Shown: in pieces, positions 42,960 to 55,639 of the stretch
Position numbering within the stretch: position 1 is the first letter of the stretch
How the letters are laid out: each line of letters starts with the position of its first letter
NCBI GenBank assembly: GCA_964035545.1
Contig: OZ037768.1
Coordinates: 18,953,700-19,013,699 of the forward strand
Reading direction: 5' to 3'
Length of the DNA stretch: 60,000 nt
From: Bugula neritina
Lineage: Eukaryota > Bryozoa > Gymnolaemata > Cheilostomatida > Bugulidae
Position numbers and translations under genes: made by a program
Notes under the pieces: generated by a model
The model's input: only the letters and a program-made list of their open reading frames with translations
What the model was told of the DNA's origin: nothing
Databases searched by the model: none

Positions 42960-45013
42960 AACAAACAAAATGGACAAATAAAACTGTTCCTTGCCAATGT
43001 AAGATCTGCAAAGGGTAAGTCCTCTGACATAACTGCATCAACTTATGACTATAACATTGTATGTCTGACCGAAACGCACCTGGACGACTCGGTCCCAGAC
43101 CACTGTATTATTGAATCATCAAACAAAATAACGTTTTGAAATGATCGTAATATCCACGGAGGAGGAGTCCTTATAGCTATTGATCGCAAACTAAAACCAA
43201 AAAAAGTTGACATTGATATTTTAACAGAAGAATTTCTCATAGTAAGCTTTGAACCTAAACTATTCTCTGCTGCTACTACAGACCGTATACTCACATGCAA
43301 AACATGCAAAAACTTCAAACTATTCTTGGAAACATATGTAGGAAATTTCCTGAACACGAACTCATATTAGTAGGAGACCTTAACTTGCCTGGTATTGATT
43401 GGACCCAAAAAAGACTCAAAAACTGTTGTACACACAAACAAATACACACAGAGTTCCCGCATATTCTGAGTGAGTTCATGCTGGAGCAATTAGTAACGGA
43501 TCCAACCCATGTGTGAGGCAACACACTTGACTTAATCTGCACAAATGCTCCAGGTCATGTTGTGAAGACTGAAATCTTCCAACCTGGCCTTATTGATCAC
43601 CATATCGTAACAGCTACTCTAAAACATAACACATCAAAAGTTGCAATAAAAGAAGAGCACACTATCAGGCTTTACAAAAAAGTTGATCAATTGTCTTTTC
43701 ACCAGGACATGCTACAGCTAAGTAAGGATCTAGAGGAAATGGACGACCCAAATGACATGTGGCTACTTTTCACCAGAGTGTTGAAAGAGAGCATTGAGAC
43801 ACACATACCCACAAAGAAAGTTTATTACAACGAAAACCAGCCCTGTTGGTTTGGTAAGAAAGCTCAAAAACTAGTAACCAAACAAAACAAGACTTACAAG
43901 AAATACAAACAAACTGGAGATGTCTTTTTCCTCAGCAAATACAAACTCGAAAGAAGAAACACCCAAAAGGAAATCAGGCGTATAAAGATAAGTTATCTTA
44001 CGCATAACATATGTAGTCCTCTTGCTAGGGGAAATTCTAAACCCTTTTTTAAGCACTTGAAAACTATGAGACAACAAACATCTATATCCCCTATCAGTCT
44101 ACTATGCGACAAGAACCAGATCACTGAGGATCCTAAAAAAAGCGCAATCCTACTAAACGAATTTTTTCGAGATCAATTCTGTCTAGATCATCAAATTCAG
44201 GACATACCACCACTGACTACAAACAACAAAGATGTAAAGATAACTCAAAATGGTATATGCAAACTGATCACCTCTCTTGGAAATGGGAACACACCAGGGC
44301 CGCATGGTATTCGAAAGCCGGACCTCATGATCGACATCCCAGCAACTGCTGATTGCCTCAAAAAGATTTTCTATGCATCCCTAAAGGTAGGGAAGCTCCC
44401 ATATCAGTGAAAAATTGCTCACATTACCCCAATTCACAAGGGAGGAGAAACGAACCTTGTAACTAACTATCGCCCCATTTCTCTCACATCTATACCATGC
44501 AAGATGATGGAACATATTGTTCTTCACTGCTTAAATGAAAAGCTGGACAAAATTCTTCACAACCGGCAGCATGGTTTTCGCAAAGGTATGTCCTGTGAAA
44601 CACAGCTCTGTGCCACCTACCACGACATTGCCAAATCAGTGGAATCTTCATATGCAACGCATGCTATCATCTTAGATTTTAAAAAAGCTTTTGATAAAGT
44701 CCCTCACTCCCTGTTGCTACAAAAGCTAAGACAGATTCCTGACCTATCCCCTCTCTTAGCAAATTGGATACAAGATTTCATAACACAGAGAATGCAAAGT
44801 GTTGTGATTAAAGGAAATATCTCCACTCCCTGCATGGTCACACCTGGTGTTCCTCAAGGATCTGTTCTTGGACCGATTCTTTTCCTATTATATATAAATG
44901 ACCTACCAAAAGCACTTACCTGCAATGTAAGCCTCTACGCTGCTAAATCCAAACTCTACTGCGACAGTTTTCTCCCACAAACCATATGTGACTTGAGGGT
45001 AACTAAGAACTAA
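42960..45013 (+). pseudogene. LINE ORF2: endonuclease and reverse transcriptase with internal deletion
   Basis: APE endonuclease pieces: YDYNIVCLTETHLDDSVPDH, RNIHGGGVLIAIDRKLKP (stop TGA in between), LILVGDLNLPGIDW, then GNTLDLICTNAPG and GLIDHHIV after a stop at 43514. From 43562 a 282-aa frame holds KGNSKPFFKHLK-like linker sequence and NGNTPGPHGIRKPDL. After TGA 44408 come NYRPISLTSIPCKMMEHIV, motif A AIILDFKKAFDKVPH and motif B TPGVPQGSVLGPILF. At LYINDLPK..NVSLYA the catalytic ADD block is missing; the frame jumps to CDSFLPQTI, the extreme C-terminus of this family (compare NSFLPRTVRE in the minus copy). So about 250 residues were lost without breaking the frame. Confidence 0.9.
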
Positions 45014-46797
45014 CAACCAAAATCAGCGAAATGCTGTAAAATCTAGTCACTCTGAAACACACTGTTTTGTTATAAAGAGGCATTCTTTTTTCTGCACAAT
45101 TTGAATTTGTGATCCAGAATGTACTATGGACGTCGAGCAAGTATCGAGTAAGTATCTAACATTTACATTCATCATTATATTTATACCAAAGTTACTCATT
45201 ATGATTATTATTAATAAATATTAGTATAGTTATAACTTATAAGTAGTGTAAGTTAATCATAATGTTATAAGGCTAAGCAATATTAAAATTTAAATTTATT
45301 ATACAAATAATAATATGAAGATGAATATCAATATGATTATGATTATCATTATGAATAAATAAAAAAATTCTTTAAAAATTTCACAAGGCTATGAAACTAA
45401 AATTGTAGATGCTTATATCAGTGTAATTCAATTAGATTAAAAATACATTTTTACATACCACTGCCGTTATCAGAATCACTACCAGTACTAGGTTTATCTT
45501 CAATTTCAATTTGACTTTTAGTCGCAATTGCGATTCGGATTGTCGTTGGGCTTGGTTGACTTTGAGCTAATTGCTGCATAAACCTAACGTGGCTTTTATT
45601 GCAAACATTATTGGTTCCATTTTAGATTTTGAAATTGTTTATTGCTTTCAAAAGTATCGTTAATTGAGTCAGAGTAACAAGCTGTAGCAGTAGAGGTAGT
45701 AATGACATTACCATTATGCCATTAACTATATGACCAGTCACTCGCATGTACCGCGCGCGCCTAGATAGTTGCAGAAATTAAAATAGTTAATAGGCCAATC
45801 AGAGATCTCGTCTAATCAGGCAATCAGAAATCACCTAATAACTAGATGTGGAGCCATAGACATTTCCCATCAGGTGTGGGGGGGGGGATACTCGTGTTCT
45901 GTAAATTCAAGTTTTTGTGTGCCCACTAATATGTACGTGAAAAACGCAATATTTTAACCAAAGCACACTTCCACATTTTCAAAGCACGTGCCTTTCAGTT
46001 TGCGGATTTCATTTACGTATGACTTATGAGTATGACCTTAAAGTTGAAGTGGAACCAGCAAAACTAAAACTGTATAAGTATACCTGTCGAAATACCTGTC
46101 GAATTCTTCTTCACACTGGACAACCCAAATGGGTCGAAGGGGTGTGCCACATTCTTAACCAAAATTTACATTTTTAGGTCAGTAATCAGTAAGACTAAGT
46201 GTGCTTAAAACTTAACTAGTTTGCAGTGGAGTCAGAACAGGTAAGGTTAACCTGTCTGTGGTAAGTATGCTGTATTACATTGTGTTGCTGTCTGTTATTG
46301 AGGATTTAATCTTCATGTCTCTGATGGTTTTTGGTAGAAAACTATTGTGATAAAACTGAATCAAAATATGACAGACTAAGACTTGTGAGTTGTGACAGTA
46401 AGTGAGTAAGAAAATGTAATCGTAAGTCAAAGTGAAAGTGTAACGGCTAAGTTATAGAATACTGTAAATCAACTAAATGTAATGCTAATACTAATAGTAA
46501 TACTAATTACTAAATTACTTATTAGTTATTAGTAATTATAAATTAGTAATTAACTAAGGTAAAACTAGTCACTAGTCTAATCTAATGTAAATGAGTGAAA
46601 CTTAAAGTTATTCATATTGTTAATGTTAATTATTTTGATTTTAATTTTACATCTTCGTCTGTAGGAAGTACTAAATCCTGGAGAAAGCGGTACTCCTCAA
46701 GATTTAAATGTCTTAGCCAGCATATTAGCAATAAGTGCCGCCCATTGTGCGACCAAATAAATGTATACAAATATAAATACTGAATTATGTTTATAAC
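45014..46797. other. Intergenic sequence with weak exon-like pieces
   Basis: Two stretches look coding but stay unassigned: minus-strand MQQLAQSQPSPTTIRIAIAT (about 45454-45590) and plus-strand EVLNPGESGTPQDLNVLASI after a TCTGTAG acceptor (about 46664-46760). A (G)9 run lies near 45880. AT-rich repeats (TAATACTAA) lie at 46480-46530. Confidence 0.3.
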
Positions 46798-48760
46798 TTA
46801 GCCAATATGAATAAGACTTTTCAATTCTCTGACAGTTCTGGGAAGGAAGCTGTTGAAGTATGCAGAGGTTTTAGCATATATTGATGTTGGATCGCCACGA
46901 AATGCGGCTCTAATCACTGTAGTATTAACATCTTTTCGCCGCATCAGCTCATCATATGAGGATACAAGTGCTCTATGATTTTCTCCATGTGAGAGAAGCT
47001 GGATCAACAGAGAGTGTCTAGATTTTTTACGTCTCTCAGCAAGAGTTTCTAGCTTCAAATTCGCTCGCTCTTCCGAGATACTGACTCTTCCCCTAAGGCT
47101 TGAAATGAAGCGAATTGCTTTATTCTGAACCATTTCAATATCTTTAGACAGATACCCCAGAGGTGAATCCCAGACAGTAGCAGTGTATTCAATATGCGCC
47201 CTACAGAGGCTTGCGTAAGCCAGTAGTTTGGCACCTTGCGGAGCATTATGGAGCGTTCGGTTAATCATACCCAGCTTCTTTGTGGCTTTTAGTATGACTG
47301 AGTAGACATGCTTATCAAACTTAAGATTGGATTGCAATGTTACACCCAGATATTTTGTCTTTTCAACAATCGACAGTGGAACGCCATCAAGAGAATATGT
47401 TGCTGTTGGTGAGTTGGCAGTGGCATTAAATGCTAGAATAGAACACTTGTCAATGTTGAATGACATACACCAATTTTTAGCCCAGTAATGCAAAGCGTTA
47501 ATATTAGTTTAGAATTTTGATTTCTCAAGAAAATCATTGACTACTTGATAGATTAGGGTGTTGTCTGCGAAAAGACTAATACTACAGTTCACTAGTTCTG
47601 GAAGATCGTTAATATATGCAAGGAACAATGTAGGACCAAGAAAAGATCCTTGCGGATCACCTGATGTAACTAATAGTTCAGAAGATAACTGTTTTTCTAG
47701 TATTACCTTTTGCTTTCGATCCAGCAGAAAGTCATGAATCCACATTAAAATTTGGTTGCTAACTTTAGGAATCTTATAAAGTTTTTGCATAAGCAATTTG
47801 TGGGGGACTTTATCGAATGCTTTCGTAAAATCTAGCACAAGTGCATGAAGTGTGTCCTTCATCAACGCTTCTGACAATTTCATGGTAAGTACTGCAAAGT
47901 TGGGTTACACAAGAAAGTCCTCTCCTAAAGCCGTGTCGCCTGTTATATAATACATCATCTAAAGCAAGATTCAGATGGTGTAAAACTACATGTTCTAGAA
48001 GCTTGCAGCAGATACTGGTGAGTGAAATTGGTCTATAGTTGTTTGGTTGATCAACAGCACCACGTTTATGTAAGCGGGTAACATGAGCTATTTTTCATTC
48101 AGGTGGAAGTTTGGAGCTGTTGAGTGACACTTTGAAAATACTCGAAAGACATTTAGCCGTCATGATAACAAGATCTTCTTTCCTGATCCCATCATGACCA
48201 GGGGATTTGTCATTTTTTAAACCATTGAGTAGCTTGATGATACGATCCACTAAAACATCAATGCACATAGGAGATCCAGAAGCATAACTGTTAGCGCCAT
48301 CTAGCAAATTTTCTTTACAGTTATTTAAAATATCAGCGCATTGCCTTGGGTCTTCAGTATAATTGCTGTCCATTGTAATTAATTTCATTGGTGGTTTAGC
48401 AGAACCTTGGGACCATTTTAAATGTCTATAGAAGGGTTTGTCGTTTCCGGATTCAAGAGGTTTGCAGATGTGATTAGAGATGTAATCTCTTTCTATAATC
48501 TGAAGTTCAGCCTTGTGAAAACATCTCTCTGCTTTGTATTAGCGCAAATAAAATTAATGAGTCTTGAGTAGCTTTGAATTTATTGTAAGTTCTGCGGTGT
48601 TTGGTTACAAGTGTCCTTGCAGTTTTGTTGAACCAGTAAGGTTAATCAGCAGCTTTGGCCTGTACATGTTTCACAGGAACAGATACATCAACAGCAGCTC
48701 TCAGCTCATTGGTAAAAAGTTGCCACATTTGTGATACATCATTCATTTCTGATAATTTAA
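46798..48760 (-). pseudogene. LINE ORF2, second copy (RT and C-terminus)
   Basis: Order on the minus strand: ELRAAVDVSVPVKHVQ and TLVTKHRRTYNKFK (48740-48540), KNDKSPGHDGIRKEDLV (48220), NNYRPISLTSICCKLLEHV (48020), motif A ALVLDFTKAFDKVPH, motif B LLVTSGDPQGSFLGP, motif C SLFADNTLIY where the second catalytic Asp is Asn (47570), then MHYWAKNWCMSFNIDKC and KYLGVTLQSNLKFDKHV to the terminal NSFLPRTVRELKSLIHIG (46798). At least four stops or shifts break it. It belongs to the same family as the plus-strand copy at 42-45 kb. Confidence 0.92.
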
Positions 48761-50440
48761 GGTTTATGTTCGAGTTTATCATTATGATTATGCTTTCATC
48801 AGTTATGAGGCTGGGCCATCAGCCATCAGACTCAATTAATCAATATAATTGTCAGATCATGAAAATGACAAGTATTTTATTTTTTGCAGAGTAGATACCG
48901 CATTTATTTTAATACTTATACTAATAGTAATATAAATATAGTAATAATTAAAATGCCAATAATATTAATAATTGTAAAAAAGTTTATAAGTTGGAGGAAA
49001 ACTAGTTGACATTAAGGGTAGGTCACGTTTCATAAACAGTTGTTTTAAAAATAACACTATCCCATTGTTATACTTATTGTATGCTTATTACTATTAGATC
49101 TAGAACAGCTGCAAGCCTCACTCAAATTTATTGGCACCAAAGGTAAATGATGCAGACATGCCTCATGACAACTCTTACAGTTCTTTTGTCACAAACCATT
49201 CTATTGTGTTCGAATTAGATCTGGGATAGCTGAAAGTCTTACTTACTCTTATTGGCATCACGTAAATCATGCCGTGGAAAAGGACCCCCGAGTCCTTTGC
49301 TTTAAGCTACCTAAATAAGCCACCTAAAAATGTAAACGTGGTACATACAGAAAAAAAAGATAAACCAAAGAGGCGCAGATGCCAAATGCCATCAGGACTT
49401 GCTCCTAATTACTGAGTGTATGAAAAGGCCACAAGGAGTTACAGACACATTGTGGTGCCCCTGAGCTGTCAGCAAAACCACCGAATGACTAACAGCTGTT
49501 TTCTCATTCTTCGACCCATGTGCCCTAGCACTGGTAGATCAATCAATGATTTTAGCAAAGCTCTAATATCAGTTATTGAGTTTTTTGTCATGCTTTGTAT
49601 TTTAGTGTGCACTCTATAGAAATATGAAGCAGTAACTCGCCCATTCCTAGCTTCATACCATGTAGCATTGTCGCTTTGCCCCCTGGTTTCCTTTTTCTAT
49701 TTTGTTCAAATCTACCACAGGAAGTTTTTTCTGTAGAAACTCTTGTACTGTGCCACAGCTCTTGGCAATAGATGTAATACTTATTATGTTTGTTTCCTGC
49801 AAAGGAATAGTTTCCACAGCCTTCTTTTTTGCTACAATTAATAAATTTATGGGTAGAATTCTTCGAAATAGCGCGCGTGTGTATGTGTGTGAGAGAAGAA
49901 ATTATTGGCAAATATGTATCTATATTATCAACATTAGCATTGTTATATACCACGAAAAGTATGCTTGTATCAAATAATCGATCTTATTGCAAGTGTAGTA
50001 ATGGAAACAGCTTATTAGAGACTAATATAAGCAACACTATAATACAACTTATGAGGAATCATTTAAAAGTTGAGTAGCCTAAAGTAATAATAAGCTGCAT
50101 TAATACCTATATTACCTGGCAAAAACATTACAGCAAAAATAATCATGCAAGTTTTTAAATCATATGTTTATAAAAAAATTATAGCTGTGCATATTTTAAC
50201 AATTAAAATAAACCAAAACTCAGCAATTTTATGTTATAATTATAACACAATTTCAATGCATATACTAAGTAATTCGTTATATTAATACATTATATAATAT
50301 TACATAGTATAACTACTGCTTATAAACTACAAAAGCTTGCATGTAGCAACATTCTGTTTACCTTGCAGTATTTAGGTTTTTTTAATTCTATATCTTGTAC
50401 TGGAATGTACAGCTGCTTCGCCTTTTCATACTTTTCGTAG
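48761..50440. other. No gene recognised with confidence
   Basis: AT-rich. A minus-strand 121-aa frame at 49588-49953 (TSCGRFEQNRKRKPGGKATM) and its neighbours in other frames could be an old transposon protein, but no motif decides it. An approximate direct repeat (TTAGATCT.G.A.AGCTG.AAG) recurs near 49095 and 49213. Confidence 0.4.
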
Positions 50441-51049
50441 AAAGATTGACTGCATCAATATTTTCAGTTCTACTTTGAATATTTCCCCATCGCGGCTTTG
50501 CAAGGCAATGATCGACATCTTTCAATAAAAAGTATTAGACGCTTTTCATACATCTTAATCTTATACATACGTTATGAAGCTCAGAAGTGCACTACTCGTG
50601 TTATTTATATCATGAATATAACTATGAACATGAAGTGCTTGTACAAGAAAGGCTTGATAGCTCTAGCCTGAATGCACTTTCCAATTTAAAAAGTAATGCA
50701 GCGATGTAATTGCAAGTTTGGCCTAATCTAAAATTAAAATTATAAACTTTGTCTATTTTTTAAAGCTTCTACTACAAAAAATGTATAAATTAGTATTTAA
50801 GATTAAGATATCATTCCTCTTACTCAGCTACGAAAAAGCAGAATTCTGGAATAACTGTGGCTGAATTTTTTTCTATCATAGTCCATTAGTTGTGTAGTGT
50901 ATCATTCAGTCTATTGTTTGGAGTGCAAGTAGACCTTAGATAAAACACCCAACTATCTTTTCTAGTTTTATGAACACCTCCTGAAGGAACCCATTATAAA
51001 AATATGAAAATCCTTTTCCAGTTTTGTATGAAGTTAGTGCATCAGTTGC

Positions 51050-51420
51050 CAAATTTTATCCGTGTTTCAATAAAAGTTGTACAATTTCTACATAAGAAAC
51101 TGGTGGCCACTGGCTACTACCCTCTCTCATTACTTTATTCACAAAGCCTAGCTGGGTTAATATGTAGAGTTTTGTAATCCATTTTTCGTAATGGTACTTG
51201 CTGCTTTGCTCCAGGCTTTTCAGGCATTTGGTTGTTATAAAGAAAATATACCCAAACACTAAGCTCATTCTCTGAACCAGTAATCTTGTAACCTTTTTCT
51301 GCACAGGTCGGTCAGAGCTTCAATATCCCAAGTTTTAATTTCTGTTAACGCTATCAGATTATCTTTTTCTAAGTTGCAATTATTAGTTTAATTAGTAGGC
51401 CTATTCCTTTTAGAAAGTAC
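51050..51420 (-). pseudogene. SAP-like/WPPVxY-domain fragment (array copy A)
   Basis: Pieces ITGSENEL-like, KCLKSLEQSSKYHYEKWI and SSQWPPVSYVEIVQLLLKHG lie downstream of the transposase half in the same orientation. The intact first part is seen in copy B. Similar segments occur near the N-terminus of uncharacterised invertebrate proteins that also carry SWIM or YqaJ domains; that link is from memory and uncertain. Confidence 0.4.
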
Positions 51421-51479
51421 AGAGCAGCTACGTCACTTTTGTCAACTACCAACCCTTGAATGACATTATCCATTCAGCT

Positions 51480-51736
51480 GGGGCAGAAGGTGGCTTTAAA
51501 TACAGTAGTTGTAAGACAACCCACAGCGTATCGACGGTGCCCTAGATGGCTTGAGATGTTGATGACCGCCCAAGGCTACAGTGAGCATCTAGGTGATATA
51601 ATGTCAATGCCAGCTTCAAGCTAGCTTCTAATGCATTTTGCATAATAGTGTATTTCTTTGTGATGTAGGGCTGTAGTAATGACAGCAGGTAGTCGAAGTT
51701 TTTAAGAGTCATCCGAAAATATTTCCTGCGCCTCAT
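51480..51736 (-). pseudogene. Harbinger-type transposase N-terminal half (array copy A)
   Basis: MRRRKYFRMTLKNFDYLLSL, LQPYITKKYTIMQNALEASL, LTLYHLDAHCSLGRSSTSQ and, after a stop, TLWVVLQLLYLKPPS..AEW follow the HARBI1 pattern (FRM..FD.LL..v.P.I.K, R.al....rLa.tL..La, hy.lGrsT.s, ylk.Ps..EW). The catalytic DDE half is missing. Confidence 0.75.
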
Positions 51737-53528
51737 TTACCCTCTAGCGGGTTAAAACTTGTTGCTCTATTAGTAATAGTTCCGGCTTGCTTGGAGCTAA
51801 CACTAACTCATGGTTGTGAATGTGGCCCAGACTTGCTGGTTATCACCCAGTCAGTCTAATGGCGATCACTCGTTCTGATTTAAAAAAACATAGTGAAGGG
51901 TTGAATGCTTTCCTGCTTAGGTGATGATTGGTGTTATCTCGTGCAACCCTTCTCACAGCGAGTGGTAGTTTGTCACAAAGGTCACCAAAGTGAAAACTTG
52001 TTAAGTAAAGGTGATGTACTTTACCTTATTGACTGTAGCAATTCTCTACAGCGATTAGCGATGTTACATCTTCCTTAACGAGCCTTATTTTTTCCATTTT
52101 GACATACGCTTGCTGAACACAGAATGGCACATATCTGAATTTCTACTATTCAAGCAGTTTCACATACATTTATAGGCATTTGCCTGGTAAATTTCTTTTA
52201 CACTCTTCAAATCTTGCTTGAGGTTCTAATCTTTTTCTTCCGGGTCTGGTTTTTATTAAATTTATACAAACTTGTTGAGATAATTTTCATCCATATTCTA
52301 TGTTTATGATAAAATACTAACACTACCAGTAACTTTTTGTTATTCAATTGTTCAAGAATAGTCAATCATTTTCTTTCTCAACATTGAACTGTAAATTGTG
52401 GTGCGGTTTTACCATTGTTTCATCGTGGTAGGTTTTCTGTTGGGTTATTGTGCTCACCTTGGATCTCCGCAAGTTGAATGAAAATTTAAGCTATTGGCTA
52501 TTTCTACGTTTGATCTTTTAGCTGTTCCATTTGTTTTCCTATTTTAGTTGGTTGTTTTTTTATTAATATCAAAACGTTTATTTGCAGCAATGACTGATTT
52601 ACTATTAGGTATTAAGTTGTCTTTTACTGTAACAGTTTTTTTTCTGTGTTTACTCTATATTTCAACTATAGAGACTTGTAAAATTCATTTTTTCAGTCTT
52701 TAAGCATGTTCATAGCTCTCATTTTCTTGAGACTTTGCACATAGAAAAATGGACTGCTTGATTATCTCTATTTCTGCTTTGAAAATTTCCTTATCGGAGC
52801 TTTGCAAGGCAATGATCGACATCTTTCAATAAAAAGGATTTGACGGTTTTCATACATCCTAATCTGATACATCATTATGAAGCTCAGAAGTGCACTACTT
52901 CTGTTACTTATATCATGAATATAACTATGAACATGCCATGCTTGTACAAGAAAGACTTGATAGCTTCAGCCTGAATGCCCTTACCAATTTAAAAAGTAAT
53001 GCAGCTATTTTATTGCAAGTTTGGCTTAATCTAAAATTAAAAGTATAAACTTTTTTTATTTCTTAAAGCTTCTACTACAAAAATGTATAAATTAGTATTT
53101 AAGATTAACGTATCATTTCTCTTACCCAGATACAAAAGAGCAGAATTCTGGAAGAATTGTAGCGAATTTTTTTCTATTTTAGTCCATTAGTTGTGTGGTG
53201 TATCATTCAGTCTATTGCGTGGAGTGCAAGTCGAGTTTATATGACACAGAGAACTATCTTTTCTAGTTTTTATAATAGAACACCTCCTGGGGGAACCCAT
53301 TATAAAAAATATAAAAATATTTTTCCGGTTTTGTATGAAGTTAGAGCATCAGTTGCCAAGTTTTTTCCGTGTTGCGATAAAAGTTGTATAATTTCTATAT
53401 ATGAAACTAGTGGCTACTGGCTAATACCATCGTTCTCATTACTCCGTTTACTAAGCTTAGCTGGGGCAATAATTGGGACTACAGCATTATGTAGAGTTTT
53501 TTAAATTTATTTTTCGTGATGCTTCTTA

Positions 53529-53738
53529 CTACGTTGCTCCAGGCTCTTCAGGTATTTGATTGTTATAAAGAAAATATACCCAAGCACTAAGCTCATTCTC
53601 TGAACCAGTAATCTTGTAACCTCTTTTTCTGCAAAAGTCTGTCAGAGCTTCAATATCCGAAGTTTTAACTTCTGTTAAACCAATCAGATCATCTTTCTTT
53701 AACTTGCAATTATTAGTTTGATTAGTAGGCCTATCCAT
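53529..53738 (-). pseudogene. SAP-like domain ORF (array copy B)
   Basis: An open 69-aa frame: MDRPTNQTNNCKLKKDDLIG, LTEVKTSDIEALTDFCRKRG, YKITGSENELSAWVYFLYNN. The helix-loop-helix pattern with L..L...CR.RGY..TG...EL..RV is SAP-like, that is, likely DNA binding. Copy A has the same segment with more damage. Confidence 0.5.
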
Positions 53739-53819
53739 TTTAAAAAGTACAGAGCAGCTACGTCACTTTTGTCAACTACTAACCATTGAATGACCTTCAT
53801 CCATTCAGCTGGGCTAGAA

Positions 53820-54075
53820 GGTTGCTTTAAATATAGTGGTTTTAAGACAACCCACAGCGTATCGAGGGTGCCCTAGATAGTTTGAGATGTTGATGACCGG
53901 CCAAGCCTATAGTGGGCAGCTAGGTGATGTAGTGTCAATGCCAGCTTCAAGCTAGCTGCTAATGCATTTCGCATAATAGTGTCTTTCTTTGTGATGTAGG
54001 GCTGGAGTAATGACAGCTAATAGTCGAAGTTTTCAGAAGTCATTCGAAAATATTTCCTGCGCCTCATTTACCCTC
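53820..54075 (-). pseudogene. Harbinger-type transposase N-terminal half (array copy B)
   Basis: This repeats copy A with differences: MRRRKYFRMTSENFDY, stop, LSLLQPYITKKDTIMRNALA, LTLHHLAAHYRLGRSSTSQT, stop, LKPLYLKQPSSPAEWMK. It is closer to the family pattern (HYRLGRSST) than copy A. Confidence 0.75.
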
Positions 54076-55639
54076 CAGCGGGTTAAAACTTGTTGCTCTA
54101 TTAGTAATAGTTCCGGCTTGCTTGGAGCTAACACTAACTCATGGTTGTGAATGTGGCCCAGACTTGCTGGTTATCACCCAGTCAATCTAATGGCGATCAC
54201 TCGTTCTGATATAAAAAAACATGGTGAAGGGTTGAATGCTTTCCTGCTTAGGTGATGATTATTATTATCTCGTGCAACCCTTCTCACAGCGAGTGGTAGT
54301 TTGTCACAAAGGTGATCAATGTAAAAAACTGTCGTAAAGTAAAGCTGATGTACTTCACCTAATTGACTGTAGCAATTCTCTACAATATTGCCAAAACCTA
54401 TTAGCGGTTTTACATCTTCCTTAACAGGCCCTATTTATTTCGACATACGCTTGCTGAACACGGAATGGCACATATCTGAATTCCTACTATTCAAGCAGTT
54501 TCACATACATTTATATGCATTTGCCTGGTAAATTTCTTTTACACCCTTCAAACCTTGCTTGAGGTTCTAATCTTTTTCTTCCGGGTCTGGTTTTTATTAA
54601 ATTTATACAAACTTGTTGAGATAATTTTCATCCATATTCTATGTTAAAATACTAACACTACCAGTAACTTTTTGTTATTCAATTGTTCAAGAATAGTCAA
54701 ACATTTTCTTTCTAAACAGTGAACTGTAAATTGTGGTGCGGTTTTACCATTGTTTCATCGTAGTAGGTTTTCTATAGAGTTATTCTGCTCACCTTGAATC
54801 TCCACAAGTTAAATGAAAATTTAAGCTCCTGGCTATTTCTACATTTGATCTTTCAGCTGTTCCATTTGCTTTCCTATTTTAGTTGGTTGCTTTTCTATTA
54901 ATAACAAAATTTTATTTGCAACAATGATTGAAATACTAATAGGTATTGAGTTGTCTTTTACTGTAAACGTTTTTTTTTTCTGTGTTTACTTTATATTTCA
55001 ACTATAGAGACTTGTAAATTCCTTTTTTTCAGTCTTTAAGCATCTTCATAGCTCTCATTTTCTTGAGACTTTGCACATAGAAAGATAGACTGCTTGATTA
55101 TCTCTATTTCTGCTTTGAAAATTTCCCCATCGGAGCTTTGCAAGGCAATGATCGACATCTTTGAATAAAAAGGATTTGACGGTTTTCACACATCCTAATC
55201 TTATACATACATTATGAAGCTCACAAGTGCACTACTCGTGTTATTTATATCATGAATATAACTACGAACATGTAGTGCTTGTACAGGAAAAAAATGATAG
55301 CTCCAGCCTGAATGCACTTCCCAATTTGAAAATTAATGCAGCTATATGATGGCATGTTTGCCCTAATCTAAAATTAAAAGTATAAACTTTGTCTACTTTT
55401 AAAGCTTCTACTACAAAAATGTATAAATTAGTATTTAAGATTAAGATATCATTTCTCTTACTCAGCTACAAAAGAGCAGAATTCTAGAATTGTGGCTGAA
55501 TTTTTTTCTATTTTAGTCCGTCAGTTGTGTAGTGTATCATTCAGTCTATTATTTGCAGTGCAAGTAGACTTTAGATAACACACCAAACTATCTCACCTAC
55601 CACTTTAAGATAAACAATCTATAGTTTTAAAGGTTAGGT

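Larger units (their letters stand above)
50442..55592. repeat. 2.3-kb tandem array, about 2.2 copies
   Basis: Copies start near 50442, 52741 and 55078 (the last is about 510 bp). The landmark TCAGAAGTGCACTAC is at 50581, 52884 and 55221 (one change), giving spacings of 2,303 and 2,337 bp. Copies differ by scattered substitutions and small indels of several percent. Each full copy carries the same two broken minus-strand frames, so the duplication came after their decay began or kept pace with it. Confidence 0.88.
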
